A DNA stretch of 64,000 nucleotides, taken from positions 17,676-81,675 of the forward strand of contig CAZWST010000001.1 in NCBI GenBank assembly GCA_964636965.1. Direction: 5' to 3'. The notes beneath the pieces are model-generated. The model had not been told where the DNA came from. It did not search any database and saw only the letters and a list, made by a program, of their open reading frames with translations. The first letter of the stretch is position 1. The number at the start of each line of letters is the position of its first letter. This document shows positions 40,665 to 49,300 of this stretch, piece by piece. The DNA is from CAG-582 sp964636965 (lineage in GTDB: Bacteria; Bacillota_I; Bacilli_A; RF39; UBA660). Position numbers and translations under genes: made by a program.

Positions 40665-40746
40665 TTAGACTATCGGTCGGTTCTGCTAATATTATATGCA
40701 TTTGTTTAAGAATATGTCAATATTTTTTAGACTAATAGTCTAAAAA
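40665..40746 (-). promoter_or_regulatory. TetR-controlled promoter with two flanking operators
   Basis: On the minus strand -35 TTGACA (40715-40720), an 18-nt spacer and -10 TATAAT (40691-40696), both perfect. Upstream, TTTTTAGACTA and its exact complement around a central base form a 23-bp palindrome (40724-40746). Downstream, 40665-40682 has the same TAGACTA half facing a CGGTCGG half, the usual TetR form. The regulator encoded next should bind both. Confidence 0.75.
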
Positions 40747-40773
40747 TAAAAAACTTTAATATTTTTATTAAAG
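40742..40773 (-). terminator. Rho-independent terminator of the ABC exporter gene
   Basis: A CTTTAATA/TATTAAAG stem (40754-40761 with 40766-40773), TTTT/AAAA loop and, on the minus strand, a T-run. It overlaps the far operator of the TetR operon. Confidence 0.65.
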
Positions 40774-40775
40774 CT

Positions 40776-42494
40776 TTATTTGTTATGTAAATTAATATAG
40801 GTTTTACTTTCATGAATTAAATCTTTATGTTTACCAATTGAATCAATCTTACCGTTATTTAAAACTATTAATCTGTCAGAAGATTTCATTAAATCTTTAT
40901 TGTGAGTAATAACAATGATAGTGTGGTCTGTCTTTAAATCATCTAAAAGTTTTATTATTTTATTTGTTGTGTTTGGATCTAATGCTGAAGTTACTTCATC
41001 GAGAAGAATTATTTCTGATGTTGTTAGAAGGGCTCGTGCAAGTGATATTAATTGCTTTTGTCCTCCACTTATATTAGTTGCATCTTCTTTTAATATAGTG
41101 TTATATCCATCTGGTAAGCTTTCAATAAATTCATGAATTCCAACTCTTTTACAGGCATCAATTTGTCTTTTTTTATTTGAGTCAATTAAAGATAAATTTG
41201 CTCGTATACTCATATTAAATATAAATGTTTTTTGATTAACTATAGTGATGTTTTTATTATATACGTCTTTTGTATAGTCATAAATATTTAAATTATCTAT
41301 CAAGATTTTACCATTATTTACTTTATATAGTCTTAAAAGTAAATTAAATATTGTAGTTTTACCTGATCCAGTTACACCAACAATGGTTGTTACTTGATTA
41401 GGATATGCAGTAAATGAAATATTCTTTAAAATAGGTAAGTTCTCATATTTAAATGAAACATTTTTAAATTCAACAAATCCAGCAATATTATCATTATCAA
41501 TTATACCAGATAATTCAGGATTATTATTTTGATAATTAATTATTTCATTTATTCTATAAAGTGAGACAGATTCTTCCATGATAGAAATATCAAAGTTCAC
41601 GATATCATTAATAGAACTTTCAGCTTTATCATAGTAAGATATTAATAATATAAAAATAGCTATCGATATTTTATTTTGAAAAACTTCTATAATTAACATA
41701 AAATAAAGTAATATTTTTCCAAAATCTATTATTAAGCCGACTAAAGTTTTTCTAGTAAAATAGTATTTTCTTTTTAGAAAATAATTTTCTTGCCATCTTT
41801 TACGATATCCATCTAACTTATTATTTAATTTATCACCTATTCCAAAACTTTTTATATCTTTAAGACCAATTAGTATCTGTGATAATAAATTAGTTATTTT
41901 ATCAGCATAATTAATTTGTCTTTTTAAATAATATGTATTTAATTCATTACACTTTCTTGCATAGTGGTAATATAATATGTCAACTAATATAACATAAAGT
42001 GCAACAAATATATTTTGTTTTAGAAATACTAAATATATAATTGATATTTTAAATATTTCAATTGCAAGTTCAAATAGGAAAGAAGGTATTTCTGCAATGT
42101 TTATAATATCCATATTGGATGAATTAATTATTTTTCCAATCGGCATTTTTTTAGAAAATTCTTCATCAAAGTTGTAAATGCTATTAACAAGTTTTCTATG
42201 AACTTCTACATAAGAGGTTTTAAAAAAATTTGCATAACACCAATTTGTACAGTAAGAACCAAGTTTATTAAAAACGTAGGTTAAACCAAGAAAAATAACT
42301 AATATAAAAGTTACATTATATATTTGATTTGTAATATTTTCTATGATAAGAGATGAAAAGTAAGGTATTAGTAAACTAATTGATACATTGATTAAATCAA
42401 TAAATATAAAAGCAATTAAATATTTGTTTTTAAAGTTTACCAACGTAAAATAATCTTTTGTAATTTTTATATTTCTTTTAAACATATACTTCAC
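40776..42494 (-). CDS. ABC exporter, fused permease and ATPase, 572 aa
   Basis: An N-terminal membrane domain with about six helices (about 27-50, 58-80, 135-180, 240-285) precedes a nucleotide-binding domain: Walker A VGVTGSGKTTIF (about 374-385), Q-loop NQKTF, signature NISGGQKQLI (about 474-483), Walker B EIILLDEVTSALD (about 495-507) and the switch His VITHN. A half-size exporter of this kind works as a dimer and could move a drug, lipid or peptide. It is monocistronic, immediately upstream of the TetR promoter region in the same direction. Confidence 0.88.
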   Translation of the reverse strand: MKYMFKRNIKITKDYFTLVNFKNKYLIAFIFIDLINVSISLLIPYFSSLIIENITNQIYNVTFILVIFLGLTYVFNKLGSYCTNWCYANFFKTSYVEVHRKLVNSIYNFDEEFSKKMPIGKIINSSNMDIINIAEIPSFLFELAIEIFKISIIYLVFLKQNIFVALYVILVDILYYHYARKCNELNTYYLKRQINYADKITNLLSQILIGLKDIKSFGIGDKLNNKLDGYRKRWQENYFLKRKYYFTRKTLVGLIIDFGKILLYFMLIIEVFQNKISIAIFILLISYYDKAESSINDIVNFDISIMEESVSLYRINEIINYQNNNPELSGIIDNDNIAGFVEFKNVSFKYENLPILKNISFTAYPNQVTTIVGVTGSGKTTIFNLLLRLYKVNNGKILIDNLNIYDYTKDVYNKNITIVNQKTFIFNMSIRANLSLIDSNKKRQIDACKRVGIHEFIESLPDGYNTILKEDATNISGGQKQLISLARALLTTSEIILLDEVTSALDPNTTNKIIKLLDDLKTDHTIIVITHNKDLMKSSDRLIVLNNGKIDSIGKHKDLIHESKTYINLHNK

Positions 42495-42582
42495 CTATAT
42501 AATTGTAAGATTAATTTATTTTTATTTCTTGACATTTTTAATACCAAATTTGTTCTGTTTAAATATTAAATAGGCGTTAAGG

Positions 42583-42591
42583 TGGTATAAT
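42583..42591 (+). promoter_or_regulatory. Extended -10 promoter TGGTATAAT
   Basis: TG-G-TATAAT lies 18 nt before the ATG at 42610, with AAGGTGGAG between. The 115 bp between this gene and the divergent exporter gene otherwise show no structure I can name. Confidence 0.65.
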
Positions 42592-42609
42592 ATATTAAAG
42601 GTGGAGTAA

Positions 42610-43089
42610 ATGGAAATAGTAGACTATGATAAAAAGTATGATGAAGAAATTAAAGATTTACTAGTTGAGTTACAAGAACATATTGCAAATATTGATAGAG
42701 AAAAATACAATATCTTAACTAGTGAATATCGAGAAAAGTATTTTAATAAAACTATGGAAGAAGTGATTAGTTATGAGGGTAAAATATTTTTAGCTATAGA
42801 TTGCGAAAAGGTAATTGGATTAATCGTGGGGCTTATTAACAATGAAGATGAAAGTACTTATGATTTTAAAGCACCTAAAAGAGGAAGAGTTTCAGAACTT
42901 GTTGTATCTTCTTCTTCAAGATCAATGGGAATTGGAAATGCTTTACTTGAGAAAATGGAAGAGTATTTTAAAAGTGTTGGATGTAGGGGTGTCTTAATAG
43001 ATGTTTTTGCTTATAATGAAGGGGCCCAAAAGTTTTATTACCGAAATGGATATTTCAATAGAAATTTAGAAGTAATGAAATTATTTTAA
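42610..43089 (+). CDS. GNAT-family N-acetyltransferase, 159 aa
   Basis: A clear Gcn5 fold: an N-terminal YDKKYDEEIKDLLVELQEHI, VIGLIVGLIN, the acetyl-CoA-binding RVSELVVSSSSRSMGIGNALLEKMEEYFKSVGCRGVLIDVFAYNEGAQKFYYRNGYF (motif A with R-S-M-G-I-G at about 109-114 and motif B with N-x-x-A-x-x-F-Y at the end). It acetylates an amine of an unknown small molecule or protein. Confidence 0.88.
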   Translation: MEIVDYDKKYDEEIKDLLVELQEHIANIDREKYNILTSEYREKYFNKTMEEVISYEGKIFLAIDCEKVIGLIVGLINNEDESTYDFKAPKRGRVSELVVSSSSRSMGIGNALLEKMEEYFKSVGCRGVLIDVFAYNEGAQKFYYRNGYFNRNLEVMKLF

Positions 43090-43123
43090 ACTTGAATATT
43101 TTTAAAATTAAAGGAGAATAATA

Positions 43124-43459
43124 ATGGATATAAAACGTGTAAAAATATTTGTAACAGTACCTGTAGAAAATGTTAATGAGGTAAGAAATGCTGTATGTGA
43201 GGTTGGAGCAGGTGTGATAGGTAATTATACTTATTGTACTTCATCAACTAAATCAGTAGGTACATTTATGCCAAATGATAATGCAAATCCGTATATAGGT
43301 GAAAATAATAAAATGGAGTTTGTTGATGAAGAAAAGCTTGAGTTTGTGTGTGATAAGGATTTAGTAAAAACTGTTTTAGCTAAATTAAGAGAAGTACATC
43401 CTTATGAGGAACCAGCTATAGATATAGTTCCTTTACTTGATGAAGAATTTTTTATCTAG
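43124..43459 (+). CDS. YqfO/Nif3-insert-like (CutA/PII-like) protein, 111 aa
   Basis: ATG follows AAAGGAG. The protein corresponds to the central insertion domain of YqfO/Nif3-family proteins as a free-standing domain: VKIFVTVPVENVNEVRNAVCEVGAGVIGNYTYCTSSTKSVGTF, then EFVCDKDLVKTVLAKLREVHPYEEPAIDIVPL; the HPYEEPAIDI end is diagnostic. The fold is ferredoxin-like, similar to PII and CutA, and the function is unknown. It lies between a GNAT acetyltransferase and an ASCH gene. Confidence 0.75.
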   Translation: MDIKRVKIFVTVPVENVNEVRNAVCEVGAGVIGNYTYCTSSTKSVGTFMPNDNANPYIGENNKMEFVDEEKLEFVCDKDLVKTVLAKLREVHPYEEPAIDIVPLLDEEFFI

Positions 43460-43472
43460 AATGTACTTCTTA

Positions 43473-43817
43473 ATGAAAACGTATGAATATAAAATAAAAA
43501 AAGATGTATATGATTTAATTAAGTCTGGACTTAAGAATACTGAATATAGACTTAAAAATGAAAAAAGTGAAAGTATAAATAAGGGTGACTTAATAGTTTT
43601 TAGTGTTCAAGATAATGATAATTACAAAATAACCGTGAGAGTTTTAGATAAGTTTATTTATGATAATTTGGACTCCTTATGGGAAGCTAAAGAACTAACA
43701 AATAATAATGTTTTAAATTTAACTAAAGATGAGTTTATAGAAAAATTTAATATGATATTTGGTGAAGATAAAGTTTCTTCAAGTAAAATAATCGGGATTA
43801 GTTTTGAATTAATTTAA
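43473..43817 (+). CDS. ASCH-like domain protein (ASCH copy 4), 114 aa
   Basis: MKTYEYKIKKDVYDLIKSGLKNTEYRLKNEK gives the ASCH signature (K-N-T-E-Y-R) near residues 21-26, followed by KGDLIVFSVQDNDNYKITVRVLDKFIYDN and a helical C-terminal half ending in a SKIIGISFEL strand. In-frame starts also exist at 43440 and 43461; none has a strong ribosome site, so translation may be coupled to the YqfO-like gene, which ends at 43459. I choose 43473 because the domain begins there. Confidence 0.6.
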   Translation: MKTYEYKIKKDVYDLIKSGLKNTEYRLKNEKSESINKGDLIVFSVQDNDNYKITVRVLDKFIYDNLDSLWEAKELTNNNVLNLTKDEFIEKFNMIFGEDKVSSSKIIGISFELI

Positions 43818-43867
43818 AACGTTTACATAGATAGTTTGGTAATATTTAGAAATAAATGATAATTATG

Positions 43868-43876
43868 TGATATAAT
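43868..43876 (+). promoter_or_regulatory. Extended -10 promoter TGATATAAT
   Basis: TG-A-TATAAT lies 27 nt before the ATG at 43904. Confidence 0.6.
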
Positions 43877-43903
43877 AAATATATAATGAGAGGATTTTAG
43901 AAT

Positions 43904-44437
43904 ATGGAAGCACGTGAAAAAATAGAAAATTTATTTAGAATTGCAATGCGATACTATGGAAAAGAAGTTGGACTTCAATCAAGTCAACATTTTGGAATTG
44001 ATCAAATACGTGATAGTGAACTTGAAAGTGAAGGTAAATATAAATTTATGATGCAATATGGTTTTCCTCAATCGGGAGCTGTTTGTATTCATTTTACTTA
44101 TGCACCTGAAGAAAGTGAAGTTGCTTTAGATAAAGTATCAGTTTATGCTTTACCAGAGGGAGAACAAGCTTTTGTTGCAAATATGGCACCAACTTATCAA
44201 GAAGGACCAGTAAGTGTATCATTAAATTTTGGAATGGATTTGGGAACAATTGAGCATACTACTTCTGCTGAAATAGATGCAAACCCTAACGCTTTAAAAA
44301 TGCTTGATGTTGCTACATCAGATTTACTTAAGGGTCAAATTTTAGGAGACTGTATGGTTGCTGTACCTGAAGGAAGTGACACAATTCCTTGTTGTACAAG
44401 TAGAAAGATAGAAAAAGATAAAGGAAAAGGAAGATAA
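43904..44437 (+). CDS. Hypothetical protein, 177 aa
   Basis: ATG follows GAGAGGA. A helical N-terminus (MEAREKIENLFRIAMRYYGKEV) precedes a beta-rich domain (GAVCIHFTYAPEESEVALDKVSVYALPEGEQAFVAN) that could be a sandwich fold. The C-terminus has CCTSRKIEKDKGKGR, a Cys pair followed by a basic tail. No signal peptide. The function is unknown. Own promoter and a strong terminator, so monocistronic. The calm, even base use matches its neighbours. Confidence 0.5.
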   Translation: MEAREKIENLFRIAMRYYGKEVGLQSSQHFGIDQIRDSELESEGKYKFMMQYGFPQSGAVCIHFTYAPEESEVALDKVSVYALPEGEQAFVANMAPTYQEGPVSVSLNFGMDLGTIEHTTSAEIDANPNALKMLDVATSDLLKGQILGDCMVAVPEGSDTIPCCTSRKIEKDKGKGR

Positions 44438-44461
44438 AGATTTTAATCTTTATCTTTTTTT
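44431..44461 (+). terminator. Rho-independent terminator
   Basis: A 12-bp AAGATAAAGATT/AATCTTTATCTT stem (44431-44442 with 44445-44456) and T-run. The stop codon is in the stem. Confidence 0.9.
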
Positions 44462-44529
44462 ATCTTATTTATAATATAGTTAATTATTATATTATATAGT
44501 ATAATATTATTAGATTGAGGTAATTAATT

Positions 44530-44982
44530 ATGAGTACTAATGATGAGCTTTTAGATAGATTAGAAAAAATATTAAATGAAAATAAAGATAAAAGAATTTG
44601 TGTAATTGGCACAACCTGTACTGGTAAATCAACATTAATAAAAAATCTTAATATGGGGTTAGATATGGATGATGCAATATTTCCTTTATTAACTAAAGAA
44701 GAAACTGATTATGTTTGTAGTACTCCATGGACCGTAGAAATTGGTAAAAAAATGGATGAACTTGTAAGAACAAGGTTATCAATTACAAAAGGTGTTCCCA
44801 TGTTTGGTACAGTACTTTTGGATTGTGATTTAATAATATATTTGCATATAAGTGATGAATTATTAAGAATTAGAACTAATTTAAGAAATGCTGATTTTAT
44901 AAATGCTAAAAATATGCAACAAAAAATAGAAGATGAAATTTGTAAATCTAATATTGATACAATTACTTTAGAAGTTAAGTAA
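44530..44982 (+). CDS. P-loop NTPase, nucleotide-kinase-like, 150 aa
   Basis: A Walker A motif ICVIGTTCTGKSTLIKNL (about 23-40, GTTCTGKST) begins the domain. MDDAIFPLLTKEETDYVCSTPWTVEIGKKMDELVRTRLS and LLDCDLIIYLHISDELLRIRTNLR follow; the DCDLIIYL strand and R-x-R-x-x-x-R of the lid resemble small kinases such as shikimate or adenylate kinase. The substrate is unknown. TATAAT at 44500-44505 lies upstream, and the TGase-like gene follows after 11 nt. Confidence 0.6.
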   Translation: MSTNDELLDRLEKILNENKDKRICVIGTTCTGKSTLIKNLNMGLDMDDAIFPLLTKEETDYVCSTPWTVEIGKKMDELVRTRLSITKGVPMFGTVLLDCDLIIYLHISDELLRIRTNLRNADFINAKNMQQKIEDEICKSNIDTITLEVK

Positions 44983-44993
44983 GAAGGTTATTT

Positions 44994-45941
44994 ATGAATT
45001 TTAGTGTAGAAGATTTAAGAGATTTAATTAGGTCAGGTAAAACTAATGATGAAATAAAAAAGTATAGATTAGAGACTCTTAAAAGTGATGAATATAAAAA
45101 GTTAAGATATGAAAGCATTAAAGAACAGGGTACTGATCAAGTGTTATTCTATGATGGTTTTATTGATTCAGAATTTAATGTTTCCTTTAAAGGTAATATG
45201 GCCACTGATGTAATTTATCATATAAGTAATGATATTGATTTTTATGATTATTTAATAGATTATATAAGAGCAAACATGGATAAAAAAGGAATGAGTTTTA
45301 AAGGTCTTATTCAATTAGTAAGAAACTATTTTTCTTTAGATATTTATACTCCGTATGGAAAAGTGTCAAAATTATTAAGAGATTTTCAACCTAATAATAG
45401 ATATTTTGCGAGAGAAAATTTGCCATATGTTATACATTATTATAGTCATAGTGACTATGCTGGTAGTCTAGAAGATTTTTCTGAATTATATTTAGATAAT
45501 TTAAGATATAGCTACTTTAAAGATGAATCTTTATATATGAGATCTAAGGAATTTTTAAGTTCTATTAACTGGGAAGAAGTTGAAGAAAACTCTGATATAG
45601 AGTTAGATTTATCACAACTTAAGGGTTCTGGAATTGCTGCATGTACAGAGTATTCGATGTTAATACAAAATGCTTTAGCTTTTTTAGGGTATGAGTGTTA
45701 TATGTTAGGGGGAACCTTGAGTGGTGTAGATTTTTTAGAAGCTCATAATTTTAATGCTTATCTTACCAAAAAAGGAGAATATAAAATAATTGATGCTTCT
45801 CAATGTTGTTGGTCTAATCCTTTGGTGGGAATTAATTCAGTAGGAGATTTATCAAATATGGATAATGTTCAAGTTGATAATCTATTTGGATTACCAATAA
45901 AATATTCATCTGGGCATTTTAAAAATAAAACTAAAGAATAG
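44994..45941 (+). CDS. Transglutaminase-like protein, 315 aa
   Basis: ATG follows GAAGGT. The C-terminal half carries a complete triad: GSGIAACTEYSMLIQNALAFLGYECYML (Cys at about 217), EAHNFNAYLTKKGEYKIIDASQC (His about 249, Asp about 264). The N-terminal about 190 residues are helical and unknown (KKGMSFKGLIQLVRNYFSLDIYTPYGKVSKLL). No signal peptide. It follows the P-loop kinase-like gene as part of the same short operon, and 4 bp downstream a decayed gene begins. Confidence 0.55.
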   Translation: MNFSVEDLRDLIRSGKTNDEIKKYRLETLKSDEYKKLRYESIKEQGTDQVLFYDGFIDSEFNVSFKGNMATDVIYHISNDIDFYDYLIDYIRANMDKKGMSFKGLIQLVRNYFSLDIYTPYGKVSKLLRDFQPNNRYFARENLPYVIHYYSHSDYAGSLEDFSELYLDNLRYSYFKDESLYMRSKEFLSSINWEEVEENSDIELDLSQLKGSGIAACTEYSMLIQNALAFLGYECYMLGGTLSGVDFLEAHNFNAYLTKKGEYKIIDASQCCWSNPLVGINSVGDLSNMDNVQVDNLFGLPIKYSSGHFKNKTKE

Positions 45942-45945
45942 ATAG

Positions 45946-46178
45946 GATTTATTTAATAAGTATGAGTTAATAGTTTATACAGATTGGTTTTCCAATGATC
46001 AAAGAGATAGATTAAAAAAATATAATTTAGATAAGTTTTTTTTCTAAAATATATGGATGGATGATTTAGAAATTCCAAATAATATTGGAATATCGACAAT
46101 TTTTTTAATAGAAAAGCTCTAAAGCAAGATAAGTGTAAAAAAGTATTTAATTTAGAAACACTTAAAGCAATTCGATAG
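45946..46178 (+). pseudogene. Decayed coding sequence
   Basis: Three protein-like fragments can be read in different frames: one ending at about 46045 (KYELIVYTDWFSNDQ, then RDRLKKYNLDKFF), one from about 46050 (YMDDLEIPNNIGISTIFLIEKL) and one ending at 46178 (LKQDKCKKVFNLETLKAIR). They look like one protein broken by stops and frameshifts. I do not know the parent family. The region lies just outside the mobile defence island. Confidence 0.5.
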
Positions 46179-46197
46179 TGTATTTTTATAAAATAAA

Positions 46198-46232
46198 AAC
46201 TTACGAACTAAAATAGTCCGTAAGTTATTTTT
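46198..46232. terminator. Strong bidirectional terminator at the island edge
   Basis: An 8-bp AACTTACG/CGTAAGTT stem (46198-46205 with 46219-46226) plus an inner ACT/AGT pair, and T/A tracts on both sides. It would end the minus-strand STAND transcript as well as read-through from the plus strand. Confidence 0.75.
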
Positions 46233-46346
46233 TAATGGAGCCATAGTTGAGTGATTACACAACTTTTTCTCGTATGAGGATGATATATAAATCATCCATC
46301 TATAAATATTATAGCACATTTTATTCTTTTTTTGAAATACTATTTG
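46233..46346. other. Gene-free spacer with a hairpin
   Basis: Between the terminator and the STAND gene lies a short hairpin (GGATGAT/ATCATCC around 46277-46296) and the sequence AATGGAGC at 46234-46241, which also occurs at the 3' end of tRNA-Gly (57111-57118). Nothing else is visible. Possible left boundary of the mobile region. Confidence 0.3.
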
Positions 46347-49300
46347 TTAGTTAAGAAAGTCATCAACATATTCTTCAATTTGTGTTCTTTTAATTTCTTG
46401 TTTATAACTATCAATTCTTTCATTTAAATAATTAATATGCTCTATATATAATAATTTATCTTTTCCTTTAATTTTTGTTAGTAAAGATTGAATAAATTCT
46501 ATCTTTTGTTCAATAATTGGAATTCTACTTCCACTCCATGATTCAGAATGGGAGAATAGACATACATTTTTGAATATTTCAATATTATTTGTATTATCTA
46601 GCAAAAATAATATCAATTCTTCTTTTAAACTATTGTCTTTCTCTCCAATTACATAAAATAAATAGTAAATTTCCTCTTTGTCATTCTTAGATTCTAATAT
46701 CTTATTTTTGAACCAGCCTATTTGATTATTTTTTATATTTTCCTCTGTAGCTGATTCAAATAATGAGTGTAATCGCAAATATCCTAAGTTAGAATCAATT
46801 ATTTTATTGTAATTATAAGAAATTATTTCATTATGTTTAGGATGAGTCCATATTTTTTTTATAATATTTTTGATTTTACCTGTATGATTATATCTATCTT
46901 TTTCGAGGATTTTGTTTAATAAATCATAATTATTTATGCACAACAAATATCCTAAATTACCTTCATAATCTCCATGACATTCTACTGATTTCAAATATAA
47001 TTCTTCAAGTAGCTTTTTATTAGCGAATGCATTATATACAATTTCAGCATATTCTTCATCAGCAAATGAAATTGTATAACATGAATACAAACCAAATTCA
47101 TCTTGCTCTAATATTTCCTTCGTATAATTTTCTAATAATCCTTTATTGTACTTAGAATATTCAATAACACTTTCGATTGATAAAGTATATTTATTAGTAG
47201 TATTTTGATTTTTTATAAAATCTTTTACTATGAATATATATTTTTTATTATGATAGTTATTAAGTATACATGTTAATAAGTAATATTTCTTTGTTGTATT
47301 ACTTTTTATTATATTAGCTATTATTGCATCTAATAAATCTTTATCTAATATATCTCTGATAAAGAACAGTCCGTTTACAAATGGACAGTCTTCATATAAA
47401 TACGATTTAAAAATATCTTTGAATAAAGAAGCGTCTTTGGCTATTAAATATTTAAATAAGATATCCAATGAACTTTGTATTTTCCAGTTGTCAACTTTTA
47501 TGTTTTGTTTTTCAACTTTATTTAAAGTTTGAAATATTTTTGTGTAAGATTCTTTATTTTTGTTTTCTAAAAATTGTATTAACTCTTTATTTGATTTTCC
47601 ATAATCATATTTTTCAAATATATTTATTATTAGAAATTCTGGACATTCTTTATACTTTTCTAATGAAATTGGTATATCTACTTTTAATTTTTCGCATTTT
47701 AGTTTTAGTAAGTATAATATTTTGCTCTGTGTTATAGAAATATTTTTCCAGTTAATAAAGTAGTTTTCGTCTAAATATTGTACATCATTTTTTAATATTT
47801 CTATTTGATCATTGTCATAGAACCAGATTGACTCATTTAATAGTATTTTATAATTACATTTATTTTCATCGCATAGCTGAAACACGATATCAAATAGTTT
47901 TTTTCTGAATAAGAAAACATTTTCACTTTCTTGCAATTTTAGTGTAATAAGATTAATTGTTCTTGCATTTTTTCCCTGTTCACTAATATGAAATTCTAAT
48001 TCTAGGCAATATAGTAAAGACTGTTCTAATAATATATGATATATATCTTTCATTTTAGAATTTTCTTCTTCTTTATACTTTGAATATAATATACCAGTAA
48101 TTTCAACTTCTAATGCAAAGCTAGGATATAATTCTTTTACTAGCCAATAATCTTTAAGGCTTTTACATATTTCATTATATAATCCTGGCTTTTTTTCAAG
48201 ATACGACAATAGTAATTCAAAAGACATTTTTAAATATTCTGTATTTTTAAAATCAGATATTAGATTTAATAAACCATCATTTAAATAAACATTACTATTA
48301 TATTTAATTTCTTCAGGAAGTTCCTCTTTGGTATAACTGTCAATTTTATTTTTAATTTTAAGTAATGCCTTTGAAGGGTTGACATTATGAAAATATTCTA
48401 CAAATTTCCAATTATTGTTATAAGTCTCTTCATTCCATACTTTATTTATTTCTGCTGTTATGTAATTAAGTGTTTCTTCATTATAAAATTGTTCATTAAT
48501 CATATTTATTGCATTAATAAATTTATTAATAAAATTAGGGTATAGTTTCTTTAACAAATCTGAAATTGTAATTATTTTATCAACAATTAGATATTTGCAT
48601 AATAGATAATTAGCAAAATTTTGATCACAAATTTTTAATGCATCTTCATTAAAATAGTCAATTAGTTCCATATCTCTTAATTTTTTAAATTCATTTACAT
48701 CAAAAATTTGCAAATCACTTAATATTTTTTTTACAATTTCATTAGAAGTACTTATTGGAGATAGTAATGAGATATAGAATAATATATCCATTTCATGAGA
48801 TGATATATTTTTTTCTTTAAAAATACTATCGTAATAATTTTTAAAAACATCATACACACTATTTAAAGATTCTATCTTTCCGTCTCTAACAGCAATAAAA
48901 CTCATTATTGCTAGTCGCGGATTGCCATTTGCTATTTTTAGTATTTTTTCTTGCCAATTCTTATTTTTAACATTATAATTTTTTTCTAAAATATCTATAA
49001 GTTCTGAATCTTCCATTTTATTTAATAGATAAATATTAGGTTCAATACATGCATTTAATTTATTTAGAACATCATCTAGTAAATAATCTCTAACAGTTGC
49101 AACTATTTTTATTTCTTCATTTTTATTAGTTATTATTAAATCAATAATTGAGTTTAATCCATTAAGATTATTAATATCATCGATAAATATAATATACTTT
49201 TTATCACTTTTTATAGATGTTTTTATATCATCATATAAATTTAAACCGTTTATTCTAATACATAATGGAGTATAATTATCTTTTTGTTCTAGTTCCTTTA

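Noticed and set aside
46236..46262. Second tRNA-like 3' end at the left edge
   Set aside because: On the minus strand it ends in CTATGGCTCCA, but no T-loop TTCGA, no anticodon arm and no acceptor partner can be built.
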